Source: JBBRBB01 sp038206235 (GTDB taxonomy: Bacteria > Bacteroidota > Bacteroidia > Chitinophagales > Chitinophagaceae). From it: 64,000 nucleotides of DNA. How positions within the stretch are numbered: position 1 is the stretch's first letter; every line of letters starts with the position of its first letter. Position numbers and translations under genes: made by a program. The notes below the pieces were generated by a model. The model ran no database searches and was not told the DNA's origin. It saw only the letters and a list, made by a program, of their open reading frames with translations. The stretch is from assembly GCA_038206235.1 (NCBI GenBank), contig JBBRBB010000004.1, positions 1-64,000 on the forward strand, written 5' to 3'. Shown piece after piece: positions 1 to 8,120 of this stretch.

Positions 1-2
1 GC

Positions 3-122
3 AGTATTGGTGCACAAAACATGCTTAATCTTAGAGTAACCTATATGAATGAAAAGTGGGACAACGTTATACAGTTGGTTAAAACAAATTTTAAGCATAC
101 CAATTTGAAACAAACAGGATAA
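3..122 (+). CDS. 3' end of an unidentified gene, cut by the window edge
   Basis: An open frame enters from the left edge and stops with TAA at 120-122, giving the last 39 residues of a protein. The end is hydrophilic and lysine-rich, with an LRVTYMNEKWDNVIQLVKTNF stretch that reads like a folded protein rather than random frame. No family can be named from so short a tail. The next 150 bases hold no gene that I can see. Confidence 0.4.
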   Translation, partial: SIGAQNMLNLRVTYMNEKWDNVIQLVKTNFKHTNLKQTG

Positions 123-279
123 GTGCGACAATTTGGGATGCACCCTATAATGTGTCGATACGATATGCAGGGTATGTTGTTTTACTTACGCTATTACTAA
201 TGACAGGAGTATTCGGCGGCAATCAGTTTATCTATTTTCAATTTTAAAGTTTGATGGAAATGATGCCCAATGAATTTGC

Positions 280-540
280 TTACTCACTCTTCAGTTGATT
301 TACCAAATCAACATACTCCTGCATGGCAGCTTCGCTGCTTTTTCCCTTTTGGTTTTCCCATGCATTAAATTTTGCCCCCGCAACTATATCAAAAGGATTA
401 GATGGCTTATCAATATTTACATCTCCTTCAGCAGCCTGTTTATAAAGTGAATATAATTTTAGCAGTGTTTCATTGTCGGGCTTTTTGCTTAGGGTTTTGC
501 TGTTTACCATAGCCTGCCCGAATAATTCTTGAAGTTCCAT
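280..540 (-). CDS. Acyl-CoA-binding protein (ACBP family)
   Basis: This 86-residue protein has the length and pattern of single-domain acyl-CoA-binding proteins, four-helix cytosolic proteins that bind long-chain acyl-CoA esters. The hallmark second helix LLKLYSLYKQAAEGDV (about residues 26-41) is followed by P-x-x-FD, then KFNAWENQKGKSSEAAM and a C-terminal YVDLVNQL helix. The Tyr, Lys and Trp used for ligand contact in the family are all present. A TATCTTG sequence about 50 bases upstream (586-592 on the minus strand) could be the -7 promoter element. The gene stands alone. The function is inferred from the family. Confidence 0.93.
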   Translation of the reverse strand: MELQELFGQAMVNSKTLSKKPDNETLLKLYSLYKQAAEGDVNIDKPSNPFDIVAGAKFNAWENQKGKSSEAAMQEYVDLVNQLKSE

Positions 541-724
541 AGTTTATTTATTGTAATTAGTAAGGAGTTTGGTTTGTAATGCGTGCAAGATAAAGATAAT
601 AGCAAGAATCAAATAACAAGAAACGAAATCCCCCGCCTGAACGATGCAGTCGGACAGGGAAATTCGAAATCAGTGAAATTTTTTTAGTACAGAACTTATG
701 CCTGCACACATTACATTTTTGTAA

Positions 725-2494
725 TTACAAGTTTTTTAAAAATAGCTTTATTTCACGTAGCTCAGCCCTGGTGGAATTAACCGGACTTGCAATAGTTAAT
801 AATTGCCGGTAATAAATACCAGCTTTTTCAGCGTCGCCCGATTTTTCCGCAGCCAAACCTGCGCCATAAAGCCCATTAAAACGATTGGGATGTTTTATCA
901 GGTCTGCCTCATAAGCTGCCAAAGCTTTTTCAGGTTTGTTCATTTGCAATAACATGTCTCCTAATAATTCTCTTGCCGGAATTACTTCGCCAGGAGTAAC
1001 CGAATGTTTTTCGGTTTTGTCTTCCATATCGGCAGCAAAATTCATAAGCATCAATGCTTCATTATTTTTTCCCTGCCCGACTTTGTCATTCCCGTCCGTA
1101 CCGGCACGCCCGCCTGAACCGGAACGGGCAGGGGCAGGCAGGCGGGCTTCTTTAAATTGAATCCATGCTTCGGATGTTTTAATCTGTATTTGTACCTGAT
1201 TGGCTTTATAGAAATCTTTTTGTTCGGTCAGTGTATTATAAAGCAGGTTTAGTTTTTTTAATTCGGCTTTGGCTGAATCCATATTGCCTGTATGAACAGA
1301 ACCAAGGAGCCGGGTAAAATGGATAATAGCTTCCTGCCAAGGAAAGTCTTTCCAGGGAAAGTTTGCCGGATATATTTTTAAATTGGCGGCTTCATTCCAA
1401 ATTTTGTTTTCAAGTAAATAACGGGAAGGAATAGCAGCAAAAGCATAAGCAACTTTAAAAGTTAATGGAGAAACATCATTAATCGTTTTAAGATAATCCC
1501 ATTGTTCTTTTGCAAGTTCATTTTCTCCCTTTTGCAGGTACGCATACATAAGATAATCTAATGCGTGAAGTTCCTCATCCCAATGCCCTTTGATACCAGC
1601 TGCTTCCGCATAGCATTGGGCAGAAGAGACAGAAGCAAGATTTGAATTAATGCATTCATCCCAAAGCCCCAGCCTTGTGAAAATGTGTGAAGGCATGTGC
1701 AGGGCATGTGCCGAGGAAGGAGCAATAGAAGCATATTTTCTTGCCATTGGCAAAGCCAATTCTGCAAGCTCAGGGTAATCGTAAATGTGAATAATATAAT
1801 GCGCAATCCCGGGATGATTTGGTTCATTGGGATAAAGGGCATTTAAAATAGCACCGGCTTTTTTTTGATTTGCAAAAGTCTTATCAGCAGGATCTGCCGC
1901 TGCACGAAGTGCCAACGCATAAAATATCGCAGCCTCTTTATCGTTTGAATATTCTGTATATAGTTTTTCCATTGCCTTTTCGTAGTTGATATTCCGGGTG
2001 CGATGATCTGTTTTGTTCCAGTCTTTATAAAATAATGAAAGGGCTTCAATATAGTCTGCTTCTCTTTTTGATTTTTGCGTAATGGATTTTGCTAATTCGA
2101 TTAATGCAGATCCTTTTTCAAGCTCCGGTTGTGAAGGAGGATCCCAAAGTTGGTGATAATTGCACATTGCTGCTCCCCAGTAAGCCATTGCGCATTCCGG
2201 CTCTTCATCAATAACTTTTGCAAAAGCTTTTTCTGCTTCATCATATTCAAATGAATGCAGCAGCGCTATGGCAAGGTTAAAATCTTCTTTTATTTTTCCG
2301 CTGCAGGAAGTTTCAAATTCAACTGAGCCAAATTCCTTGTCAGGAGGTCCGCAGGAAATAAGCTCTCCTCTTTTAAGATTGATTTCATTTATTATTTCTT
2401 TTGACGGGCCCGCGTTTTTTTCCCTGCATGATACGGGTATCAATAACAGTAAAATAAAAAACACCAGTTGTAACTGCACCAATAATTTTTTCAT
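725..2494 (-). CDS. TPR-repeat lipoprotein
   Basis: A 589-residue protein that begins with a lipoprotein signal peptide; the lipobox ends at Cys23 (IPVSC), so it is probably anchored in a membrane on the periplasmic side. Helical TPR-like units follow, starting near residue 65 (DEAEKAFAKVIDEEPECAMAYWG) and including a conserved SSAHALHMPSHIFTRLGLWD segment typical of a widespread uncharacterised TPR family. More TPR units lie near the C-terminus (residues 500-570). Near residue 450 a low-complexity stretch rich in Ala, Arg, Gly and Pro interrupts the helical pattern; at the DNA level this is a GC-rich palindromic repeat read through in frame (see the repeat entry). Its substrate or partner is not known. 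Family assignment is good, function is open. Confidence 0.85.
   Translation of the reverse strand: MKKLLVQLQLVFFILLLLIPVSCREKNAGPSKEIINEINLKRGELISCGPPDKEFGSVEFETSCSGKIKEDFNLAIALLHSFEYDEAEKAFAKVIDEEPECAMAYWGAAMCNYHQLWDPPSQPELEKGSALIELAKSITQKSKREADYIEALSLFYKDWNKTDHRTRNINYEKAMEKLYTEYSNDKEAAIFYALALRAAADPADKTFANQKKAGAILNALYPNEPNHPGIAHYIIHIYDYPELAELALPMARKYASIAPSSAHALHMPSHIFTRLGLWDECINSNLASVSSAQCYAEAAGIKGHWDEELHALDYLMYAYLQKGENELAKEQWDYLKTINDVSPLTFKVAYAFAAIPSRYLLENKIWNEAANLKIYPANFPWKDFPWQEAIIHFTRLLGSVHTGNMDSAKAELKKLNLLYNTLTEQKDFYKANQVQIQIKTSEAWIQFKEARLPAPARSGSGGRAGTDGNDKVGQGKNNEALMLMNFAADMEDKTEKHSVTPGEVIPARELLGDMLLQMNKPEKALAAYEADLIKHPNRFNGLYGAGLAAEKSGDAEKAGIYYRQLLTIASPVNSTRAELREIKLFLKNL
1074..1150. 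repeat. GC-rich palindromic repeat inserted in frame in a coding region
   Basis: This stretch is much richer in G and C than its surroundings and is built from inverted CCCGCCTG / CAGGCGGG blocks. GGCAGGCGGGCTT at 1137-1149 recurs exactly at 38011-38023 inside another gene, and CCCGCCTGAAC at 1109-1119 recurs at 632-642 in the intergenic region. In the TPR lipoprotein it is translated as an Ala/Arg/Gly/Pro-rich linker without breaking the frame. The boundaries are approximate. Confidence 0.6.
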
Positions 2495-2799
2495 ATTCTG
2501 AAAGAGGGGTTCATTTTAATAATTGTTTACAATGTTTAGCAGGTCTGCTGACTAAAATTTTTTTGGAAGGACGCCGGACTTGCCATTATCGGTAAGGCTT
2601 TGTGCAGGTGGAAAATAGCATGCCGTTTGCCCATATCCGCTGCCAATTTATGCACCGTATCCTGTGTATAAATAAATGTTCATTGTTTATTCTGTTGTTT
2701 GGCATTATTCGTCAGCTAAAACTATTGCTGATAGCGATGTGTAGTCGATTGATCCAATGTTCAGCCCACCTGCAGTAATATTTTTGTCGTGCGTAGTTT
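2495..2799. other. Intergenic region with a possible gene-tail relic
   Basis: No start-to-stop gene is supported here. On the minus strand an open frame from about 2806 down to a TAA at 2705-2707 reads as a protein-like tail (TAGGLNIGSIDYTSLSAIV), without a start codon. It may be a leftover of a lost gene, but nothing identifies it. Confidence 0.25.
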
Positions 2800-2949
2800 T
2801 TATCTCTTTGGAAGTCCAACCCTTGCAATTACTTCATTGGCTTTTGCAAGTTTCTCGGGAAATAAATTTTTTCCTCTTAATTTTTCCAGAGTTTTGTCAA
2901 TTTTAACGATAGGAGTTTTACTCTTATTTAGTTTTTCAATTGTTGTCAT
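2800..2949 (-). CDS. Small protein (49 aa) downstream of the DUF6934 gene
   Basis: Once the frameshifts of the upstream gene are recognised, the last part of the long open frame resolves into a separate 49-codon ORF starting at ATG 2949. It lies 10 bases after the inferred DUF6934 stop. The product is basic and ends in a FPEKLAKANEVIARVGLPKR tail; it has no signal peptide or membrane segment. Small basic ORFs of this sort, cotranscribed with an adjacent gene, are often partners of it, but that is inference. No function can be assigned. Confidence 0.5.
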   Translation of the reverse strand: MTTIEKLNKSKTPIVKIDKTLEKLRGKNLFPEKLAKANEVIARVGLPKR

Positions 2950-2959
2950 AAATACAAAT

Positions 2960-3406
2960 TTACTGTAATTTTCTTTTAACCAAAAATGCTTCATAGTGTG
3001 TTTCTCTTTCAAATGCTTGCCAAGTGTCATTTGTAAACCATAAACTTCAAAATCTTCAAGAATTTCCTCAAGATTTGTTGTTATTCCCATTCTATAAAGT
3101 CTGGTCCTTGCAGAATTGTTTCCTGTTGCATAGACCCAAACATCTGGATGTTTGTCTGTAAATACATATAAAGTTGCGGCTACTGTTGCTAATATTTTTT
3201 GACTGTCATTATTGTTTGTAATTACACTGTCATTAATTGATTCTGTTTCTTCATTATAGTCTCTAAAAGCGAGATTATAGATGTCCTGTTCTAACATCTG
3301 TGAGTTAAACCACTAATTTTTTTATGCTTCCTTTGGGTCCTTCACTTGTAAATTTGAATAGCTCGGCTTGTCCTTCTGTTGAAAATTCATAGCGAGTTAG
3401 TTTCAT
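2960..3406 (-). pseudogene. DUF6934-family protein, broken by two frameshifts
   Basis: Read across two single-base shifts, this is one 148-residue protein of the DUF6934 type. It starts at ATG 3406 (MKLTRYEFSTEGQAE), runs through GPKGSIKKLVV, then hits TAA at 3305-3307. One base later the frame continues with the family core IYNLAFRDYNE, VITNNNDSQKILATVAATLY, VYATGNNSARTRLYRMGIT and EDFEVYGLQ. A second shift near 3030 (one A short in an A run) restores the expected ending NDTWQAFERETHYEAFLVKR with TAA at 2960-2962. Both indels sit in short homopolymers (TTT and AAA). DUF6934 proteins are common in Bacteroidota and of unknown function. It is either a pseudogene or carries sequencing errors. 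Confidence 0.75.
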
Positions 3407-3520
3407 TTAATTTTTCACAAATATAAATGATTGATTATAGTTTTTGAGGTTGCCCCAAAATTGCGCCTAATACCCAAAATGCCGGTTGACAACTTCCGAA
3501 AGCTTATTATACTTTTAAAA

Positions 3521-4008
3521 CTAAATCCGCCCTAGAAGCGAAAGAAACTCTTCTTTCCAGTTTCTTGCAATAGGTATTTTAGCGCCATTGCTCATTCGCA
3601 AACAGCCGCCGTCTTCCCTCATAAGCTCCTGTATCTTTTTTATGTTTACAAGGTATTGCCTGTGTGCCCTGAAAAAATTCGCTTCCTTCAGCAACTCTTC
3701 AATATCACCTAATCCTTTTGAAATAACGAAGGCGGGCTTGCCTTCCAGTATAAGCTTTGTGTAGGCACTCATAGCTTCACAATAAATAATCTCATCAATT
3801 TTTTGAAACGTATATCCTTTTGCATGCGGAAGAATAATGCGTTCTGGAATGGTATGCGATTTCACTATCTGCATATTTTTCTCTGTTATTTTTAAATGCA
3901 GTCTTGCTATGCTCCAATATCAATCTTATCAATTTTGAAAATTGCGAGAGGAATTCTGATGCAGCTTCGCTGTTGTTCATTAATGTAAAGCGGTTGATGC
4001 TGATTCAG
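3521..4008 (-). pseudogene. Collapsed LytS/LytTR two-component remnant
   Basis: Two pieces of a sensor/regulator pair are fused here. From about 4008 to 3890 the frame reads SINRFTLMNNSEAASEFLSQ and on to FSKLIRLILEHS, the segment that follows the phospho-accepting His in LytS-type kinases. Immediately after it, from ATG 3874, comes a 117-residue LytTR DNA-binding domain (ERIILPHAKGYTFQKIDEII ... FFRAHRQYLVNIKKI ... IPIARNWKEEFLSLL). The ATPase domain of the kinase and the receiver domain of the regulator are both missing, so an internal deletion probably joined the two. The LytTR part could still be translated, but without a receiver it would lack phosphorylation control. The intact pair at 4041-6827 is a close relative. 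Confidence 0.7.
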
Positions 4009-4040
4009 TATATTTTTGTATAACAATAAAATGCTGAACA

Positions 4041-6065
4041 ATGAGAACTTTCAAAATTTTTTTCCCTGCATTTTTATCAATAATTATCTTTTGTCTTTGT
4101 GCTCCTGCTCTTGGTGCACAATCGCTGGAAGGGCAACCTTTGATAGATTCCTTATTACAGGCACTGCCTAAAATAAAAAACGATTCTAACAAGGTAAAGC
4201 TCTTGCTCAGGACATCCAAAGCTTATTTACCAATAGACCCATATGCAGCAATAATTTATGCTGATTCAAGTATGCACTTTGCTCAACAGATTAAATGGAA
4301 AAAAGGGATTGGGATGGCATATATGATCAAGGCAACCATATATGTGACTATTTCAGATAATGTAGACGGGCTCGAAAATGCTGAGGAAGCTTATAAAATT
4401 TTTAAATTGTTAAACTTGAAACCTGCAATGGCAAATGCATTGGTTGAAATGGGCAACAGTTACGAACAGATCGGCAATTATCCCAAAGCAATTGAGCATA
4501 ATTTCAATGCCATAAGCATTTATGAAGAAGCAGGCATGGATAAAGACATTGCAAATGTTTACAATAACATTGGTAATGATTATTATTGGCTCTTAGATTA
4601 TTCCAAAGCAATTGAAAATTATAAGAAAGCTTTTGAACTCTATAAAAAAAAGAATGACAAGGATGGTATTGCTTCTGCATTAGATAATATAGGGCTTGTT
4701 TATTTGGAACAGGGTGATTATACAAAAGCAAACGAATACAATTTGCAGGCAGTAAAATTGTATGAAGAGATTAATGACCCGCCTCAATTAGCAGTAACAT
4801 ATTCAATCCGGGGTGGTATACTGCAGAAACAGAAAGATTTTATTTCGGCTTTAGAATTTCATAAAAAAGCAATGGCGATTAATAAAAAATTTGATATAAA
4901 AGGTGGCCTTGCAAACAACTATGGAAGTATTGGCGAAATGTATTTAAGTCGTGCAGAAAATGAAACTGTAAAATCTGTGCCTGCATCTTTTAGAATAAAC
5001 AAAAAAGTTCTTTTACAAAATGCACGTGTTTATTTTACAGAAGCATTAAACTTAGGCAAAGAAACAAATGAACTTTCTGTAATGATGCGGCAAGCATCAC
5101 TTTTATCAGAAACAGAAGAGCTTGGCGGCAACTATAAAGCAGCTCTTGCATGGTATAAAAAATGCATGTTGTATAAGGATTCCATTTTTAATGATGAGAA
5201 CAAGAAAAAATTGGCTGCGCTGGAAACAGAAAGACTCACAGAAGTAAAAGACAAAGAGATTCAATTACTCAATCAGCAAAAAGCATTTGAAACTTCGGAG
5301 GTTAAACGGCAAACACTTATAAAGAATATTATTCTTGGTTCTGTGGGTGCAGCCGCTTTATTGTCTTTTTTATTGATATGGTCTTATAACCGCAGAAGAA
5401 AAACAAGGTTCGATAAACAGGTAATGGAAGTAGAGATGAAAGCATTACGTGCACAAATGAACCCGCATTTTATTTTCAACTCTTTGCATTCAATCAATAA
5501 ATATGTAATAGAAAATGATAAAGAAAATGCATCATCCTATCTTTCAAAATTCTCAAACCTTATGCGGTTGATATTGGAAAATTCACGCCAACAGGAAGTG
5601 CCGCTTGAAAAAGATCTGCAGGCACTTGAACTGTATATGCAACTGGAAGCCTTGCGTTTTCGAAACAGGTTTACCTATATCATCGAAACAGATGCAGGTA
5701 TTGATAAAGAAAATACATTAATACCGCCACTGCTGTTACAGCCATTTGTGGAGAATGCTATTCTTCATGGTATTCAAAATAAAGAAAGCGGATTAATAAA
5801 AGTAAGTGTGCATAAAGAAAATGAAATGATCAAATGCATTGTAGAAGATAATGGCACTGGCAGAGAAAATATTGTTATCACAGAGGATATTGGAGACAAG
5901 AAACGCAAATCGCTTGGCATAAAAATTATCAATGAAAGATTAAATATTATCAATAAGCTAAAAAAAGTAAAGGCAGCCATAAATATTTTTGATTTAAAAG
6001 ATGCAGATAATAAACCCGGCGGTTTACGTATTGAATTATTACTGCCGCTTGAACTGGCTTTTTAA
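4041..6065 (+). CDS. TPR sensor histidine kinase, LytS/YehU type
   Basis: A 674-residue membrane kinase. It has an N-terminal signal peptide (about residues 1-26), six or so TPR units (about 60-400) that would lie in the periplasm, a coiled coil, one membrane segment (about 429-448) and a cytoplasmic His_kinase domain. The phospho-acceptor is His476 in AQMNPHFIFNSL. The ATP-binding N-box is LQPFVENAILHG (about 566-577) and the G-box DNGTGRE starts at Asp603. The regulator gene follows 12 bases after the stop, so the two form an operon. In this family a peptide or envelope cue is thought to bind the TPR domain; the actual signal is unknown. Confidence 0.92.
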   Translation: MRTFKIFFPAFLSIIIFCLCAPALGAQSLEGQPLIDSLLQALPKIKNDSNKVKLLLRTSKAYLPIDPYAAIIYADSSMHFAQQIKWKKGIGMAYMIKATIYVTISDNVDGLENAEEAYKIFKLLNLKPAMANALVEMGNSYEQIGNYPKAIEHNFNAISIYEEAGMDKDIANVYNNIGNDYYWLLDYSKAIENYKKAFELYKKKNDKDGIASALDNIGLVYLEQGDYTKANEYNLQAVKLYEEINDPPQLAVTYSIRGGILQKQKDFISALEFHKKAMAINKKFDIKGGLANNYGSIGEMYLSRAENETVKSVPASFRINKKVLLQNARVYFTEALNLGKETNELSVMMRQASLLSETEELGGNYKAALAWYKKCMLYKDSIFNDENKKKLAALETERLTEVKDKEIQLLNQQKAFETSEVKRQTLIKNIILGSVGAAALLSFLLIWSYNRRRKTRFDKQVMEVEMKALRAQMNPHFIFNSLHSINKYVIENDKENASSYLSKFSNLMRLILENSRQQEVPLEKDLQALELYMQLEALRFRNRFTYIIETDAGIDKENTLIPPLLLQPFVENAILHGIQNKESGLIKVSVHKENEMIKCIVEDNGTGRENIVITEDIGDKKRKSLGIKIINERLNIINKLKKVKAAINIFDLKDADNKPGGLRIELLLPLELAF

Positions 6066-6077
6066 AGAATATATCTT

Positions 6078-6827
6078 ATGATCAAAGCAATCATTATTGA
6101 AGATGAAGATAACAGCAGAACGGTGTTGCATGATATGATTAATCAGCATTTCAAAAATATTGAAGTAATGGCTGCATGTAAAAATAATGAAGAAGGGAAA
6201 GCGGCGATAGAGCATCTTCATCCCGATCTTGTTTTTAGTGATATTGAACTGGAAAGCACTTCGGTATTTGATATGTTCCAGCAATTAAGCTCTATTGACT
6301 TTGAAGTTATTTTTACAACCGCTTTCGATAGGTATGCCATACAGGCTATTAAGTTTTCTGCATTGGATTATTTGCTAAAACCTTTTAGCAAAGAAGATTT
6401 ATCCGAAGCCTTAAATCATTACCAGCAAAAACAAAATAAAACGCAATCAGTGCAGCAGTTTGATGCGCTATTTCATAATCTTAAACATATTCAAAAAGAT
6501 TTAAAAAAGATTGCGCTGCCAACATCTAATGGCTTAGCAGTATTTTCTGTAAAAGAAATAATCCGCTGCCAGGCCGATGTGAATTATACTACCTTTTTTC
6601 TTACAACAAAAAATAAAATACTCGTAGCAAAAACCCTTAAAGAATATGAGGAGCTTTTAAATGATTATGATTTTATCCGTGTTCACAATTCTCATCTCAT
6701 TAACCTGCACCATGTAAAAAATTATTCAAGAGGCGAAGGCGGAACTATAACTATGAGTGATGCATCGGTGGTGGATGTATCGCGAAGAAAAAAAGATGAA
6801 TTTTTAAAACGCCTTGCAGAGCTATAA
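6078..6827 (+). CDS. LytTR-type response regulator
   Basis: A 249-residue regulator with an N-terminal receiver (residues 1-120) and a C-terminal LytTR DNA-binding domain (about 140-247). The acidic pocket is EDED (8-11), the phospho-Asp is Asp55 in LVFSDIEL, and the conserved Lys sits in LLKPF. The LytTR half has the typical IIRCQADVNYTTFFL and FIRVHNSHLINLHHV motifs. It is the partner of the kinase just upstream and would bind promoter direct repeats when phosphorylated. Its targets are not visible from the sequence; the DUF4242 gene downstream is a possible one by position only. Confidence 0.95.
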   Translation: MIKAIIIEDEDNSRTVLHDMINQHFKNIEVMAACKNNEEGKAAIEHLHPDLVFSDIELESTSVFDMFQQLSSIDFEVIFTTAFDRYAIQAIKFSALDYLLKPFSKEDLSEALNHYQQKQNKTQSVQQFDALFHNLKHIQKDLKKIALPTSNGLAVFSVKEIIRCQADVNYTTFFLTTKNKILVAKTLKEYEELLNDYDFIRVHNSHLINLHHVKNYSRGEGGTITMSDASVVDVSRRKKDEFLKRLAEL

Positions 6828-7251
6828 GTATACCATCTTTTTGGGCAACTAATTTTTAACCATTGCTCTCCTTTTGTATTAGCTCTATTGGTGTCTCCAA
6901 AACACACTTGCCATTTTTCCATTTATTACTGCCAGAAAATAAATAATCTCTGCCATACAATCTATTGTGGTTGACATGCTTTGTCTATAGTTATATTTTT
7001 ATTTCTTAAAGACTTGAAATGGGAATGCCGAAAACCCTTAATAAGAGCAGGCGTAAACTATAACATCAAAATTTTTAATTATGAAACCATTATTTTATTA
7101 CGCAGCCATTGCAATGGCTGTATTTGCGGGAGTGATAAAACCTGTGTTCAAAACGGGGCCTATTTGCCTTTGGGCCGGGCAGCCATTAAATCTGCTCACT
7201 CATGCGGTGGTTGATAGCGAAAAATATTTTTTAAAATTTAAAAGTAATATC

Positions 7252-7905
7252 ATGAAAATTTTCTTTGTGTTTGCGATGAGTACAATTATTCCGTTTGTTT
7301 CATACAATCTGGCTGCTCAAAGTAATTCACCAGAATCAACTTCAACCAGGAATGAAGCAACAATCAAAACAACGGATAAAAGTCTTTTTATAGACGTACA
7401 TAACCTGGAACCGGGCAAAATAACCTTTGCAGATGTTATGGCTGCACATCAAAAAGATCTTGCAACAGAGGGTAAATATGATGTAAACTTTATTAAATTC
7501 TGGGTTGATGAGCAGAAAGGAAAAGTGTATTGTCTTTCATCTGCAAAAGATTCTACTTCGGTTATTCAAACACATGCCGAAGCACATGGTTTACTGCCAT
7601 CAGCAATTTATAAAGTAACAGCAGGTTCTGAATCCACCGCAATTGATGGCAAACAATTTTTTCTTGATGTTCATAATTTAGGCGCCGGAAATGTTACTGC
7701 TGCTGCTGTTGCAGAAGCTCATAAGAAAGACCTTGCAGTTGAGAAAAAATATAGAGTCAATTTTATTAATTATTGGGTGGATGAAAAAAATGGAACAGTT
7801 TTTTGTCTTTCCGAAGCTCCTGATTCAAATGCAGTAATTAAAACGCATAAGGAAGCTCATGGATTACTGCCGGCTTATGTGTTACAGGTAAAACAGGGGG
7901 AATAG
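7252..7905 (+). CDS. Secreted protein with two DUF4242 domains
   Basis: The likely start is ATG 7252, which gives a 217-residue protein with a clear signal peptide (MKIFFVFAMSTIIPF ... LAAQS). The frame is open further upstream to 7081, but that extension encodes a second, unrelated hydrophobic start and is not needed. Two tandem copies of a DUF4242 (nickel-binding SCO4226-like) domain follow: FIDVHNLEPGKITFADV ... VNFIKFWVDEQKGKVYC ... THAEAHGLLP, then FLDVHNLGAGNVT ... VNFINYWVDEKNGTVFC ... THKEAHGLLP. The family forms small ferredoxin-like folds with a His-based metal site. Metal binding here is inferred from the family. The signal peptide points to a periplasmic or outer location. Confidence 0.82.
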   Translation: MKIFFVFAMSTIIPFVSYNLAAQSNSPESTSTRNEATIKTTDKSLFIDVHNLEPGKITFADVMAAHQKDLATEGKYDVNFIKFWVDEQKGKVYCLSSAKDSTSVIQTHAEAHGLLPSAIYKVTAGSESTAIDGKQFFLDVHNLGAGNVTAAAVAEAHKKDLAVEKKYRVNFINYWVDEKNGTVFCLSEAPDSNAVIKTHKEAHGLLPAYVLQVKQGE

Positions 7906-7926
7906 TTTTTCCGGGGGTAAAGTCGT

Positions 7927-8073
7927 ACTAAGCAAATGATTTTGACAAAATAAAAATAAATGATTACAAGATCATCCCGATTGAAGCATCTGTGTGATTG
8001 CCTCGGGATGGAGCACTTAAAATAATAAAAGCGATTGCGACATCCCGCTTAGTATAAGCGTAGCGGGATAATT
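7927..8073 (+). repeat. Adhesin 3'-end relic followed by CATCCCG palindromic repeats
   Basis: Bases 7927-7953 encode TKQMILTK and a stop, identical to the end of the adhesin gene that finishes at 10406, and the following spacer (ATCATCCCGATTGAAG ...) also matches the spacer after that gene. This is the 3' end of a lost or recombined copy, a footprint of tandem duplication. It runs into two inverted-repeat blocks: CATCCCGA ... TCGGGATG, and CATCCCGCTTAGTATAAGC with GTAGCGGGAT. Confidence 0.65.
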
Positions 8074-8120
8074 CTTTCAACATAAAACACAATCATTAAT
8101 CTTCATTAAAAAAATTCATT

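Noticed and set aside
7081..7251. Upstream extension of the DUF4242 gene to ATG 7081
   Set aside because: It would place a second hydrophobic start before a clear signal peptide; the region looks like a separate small relic in mixed frames.
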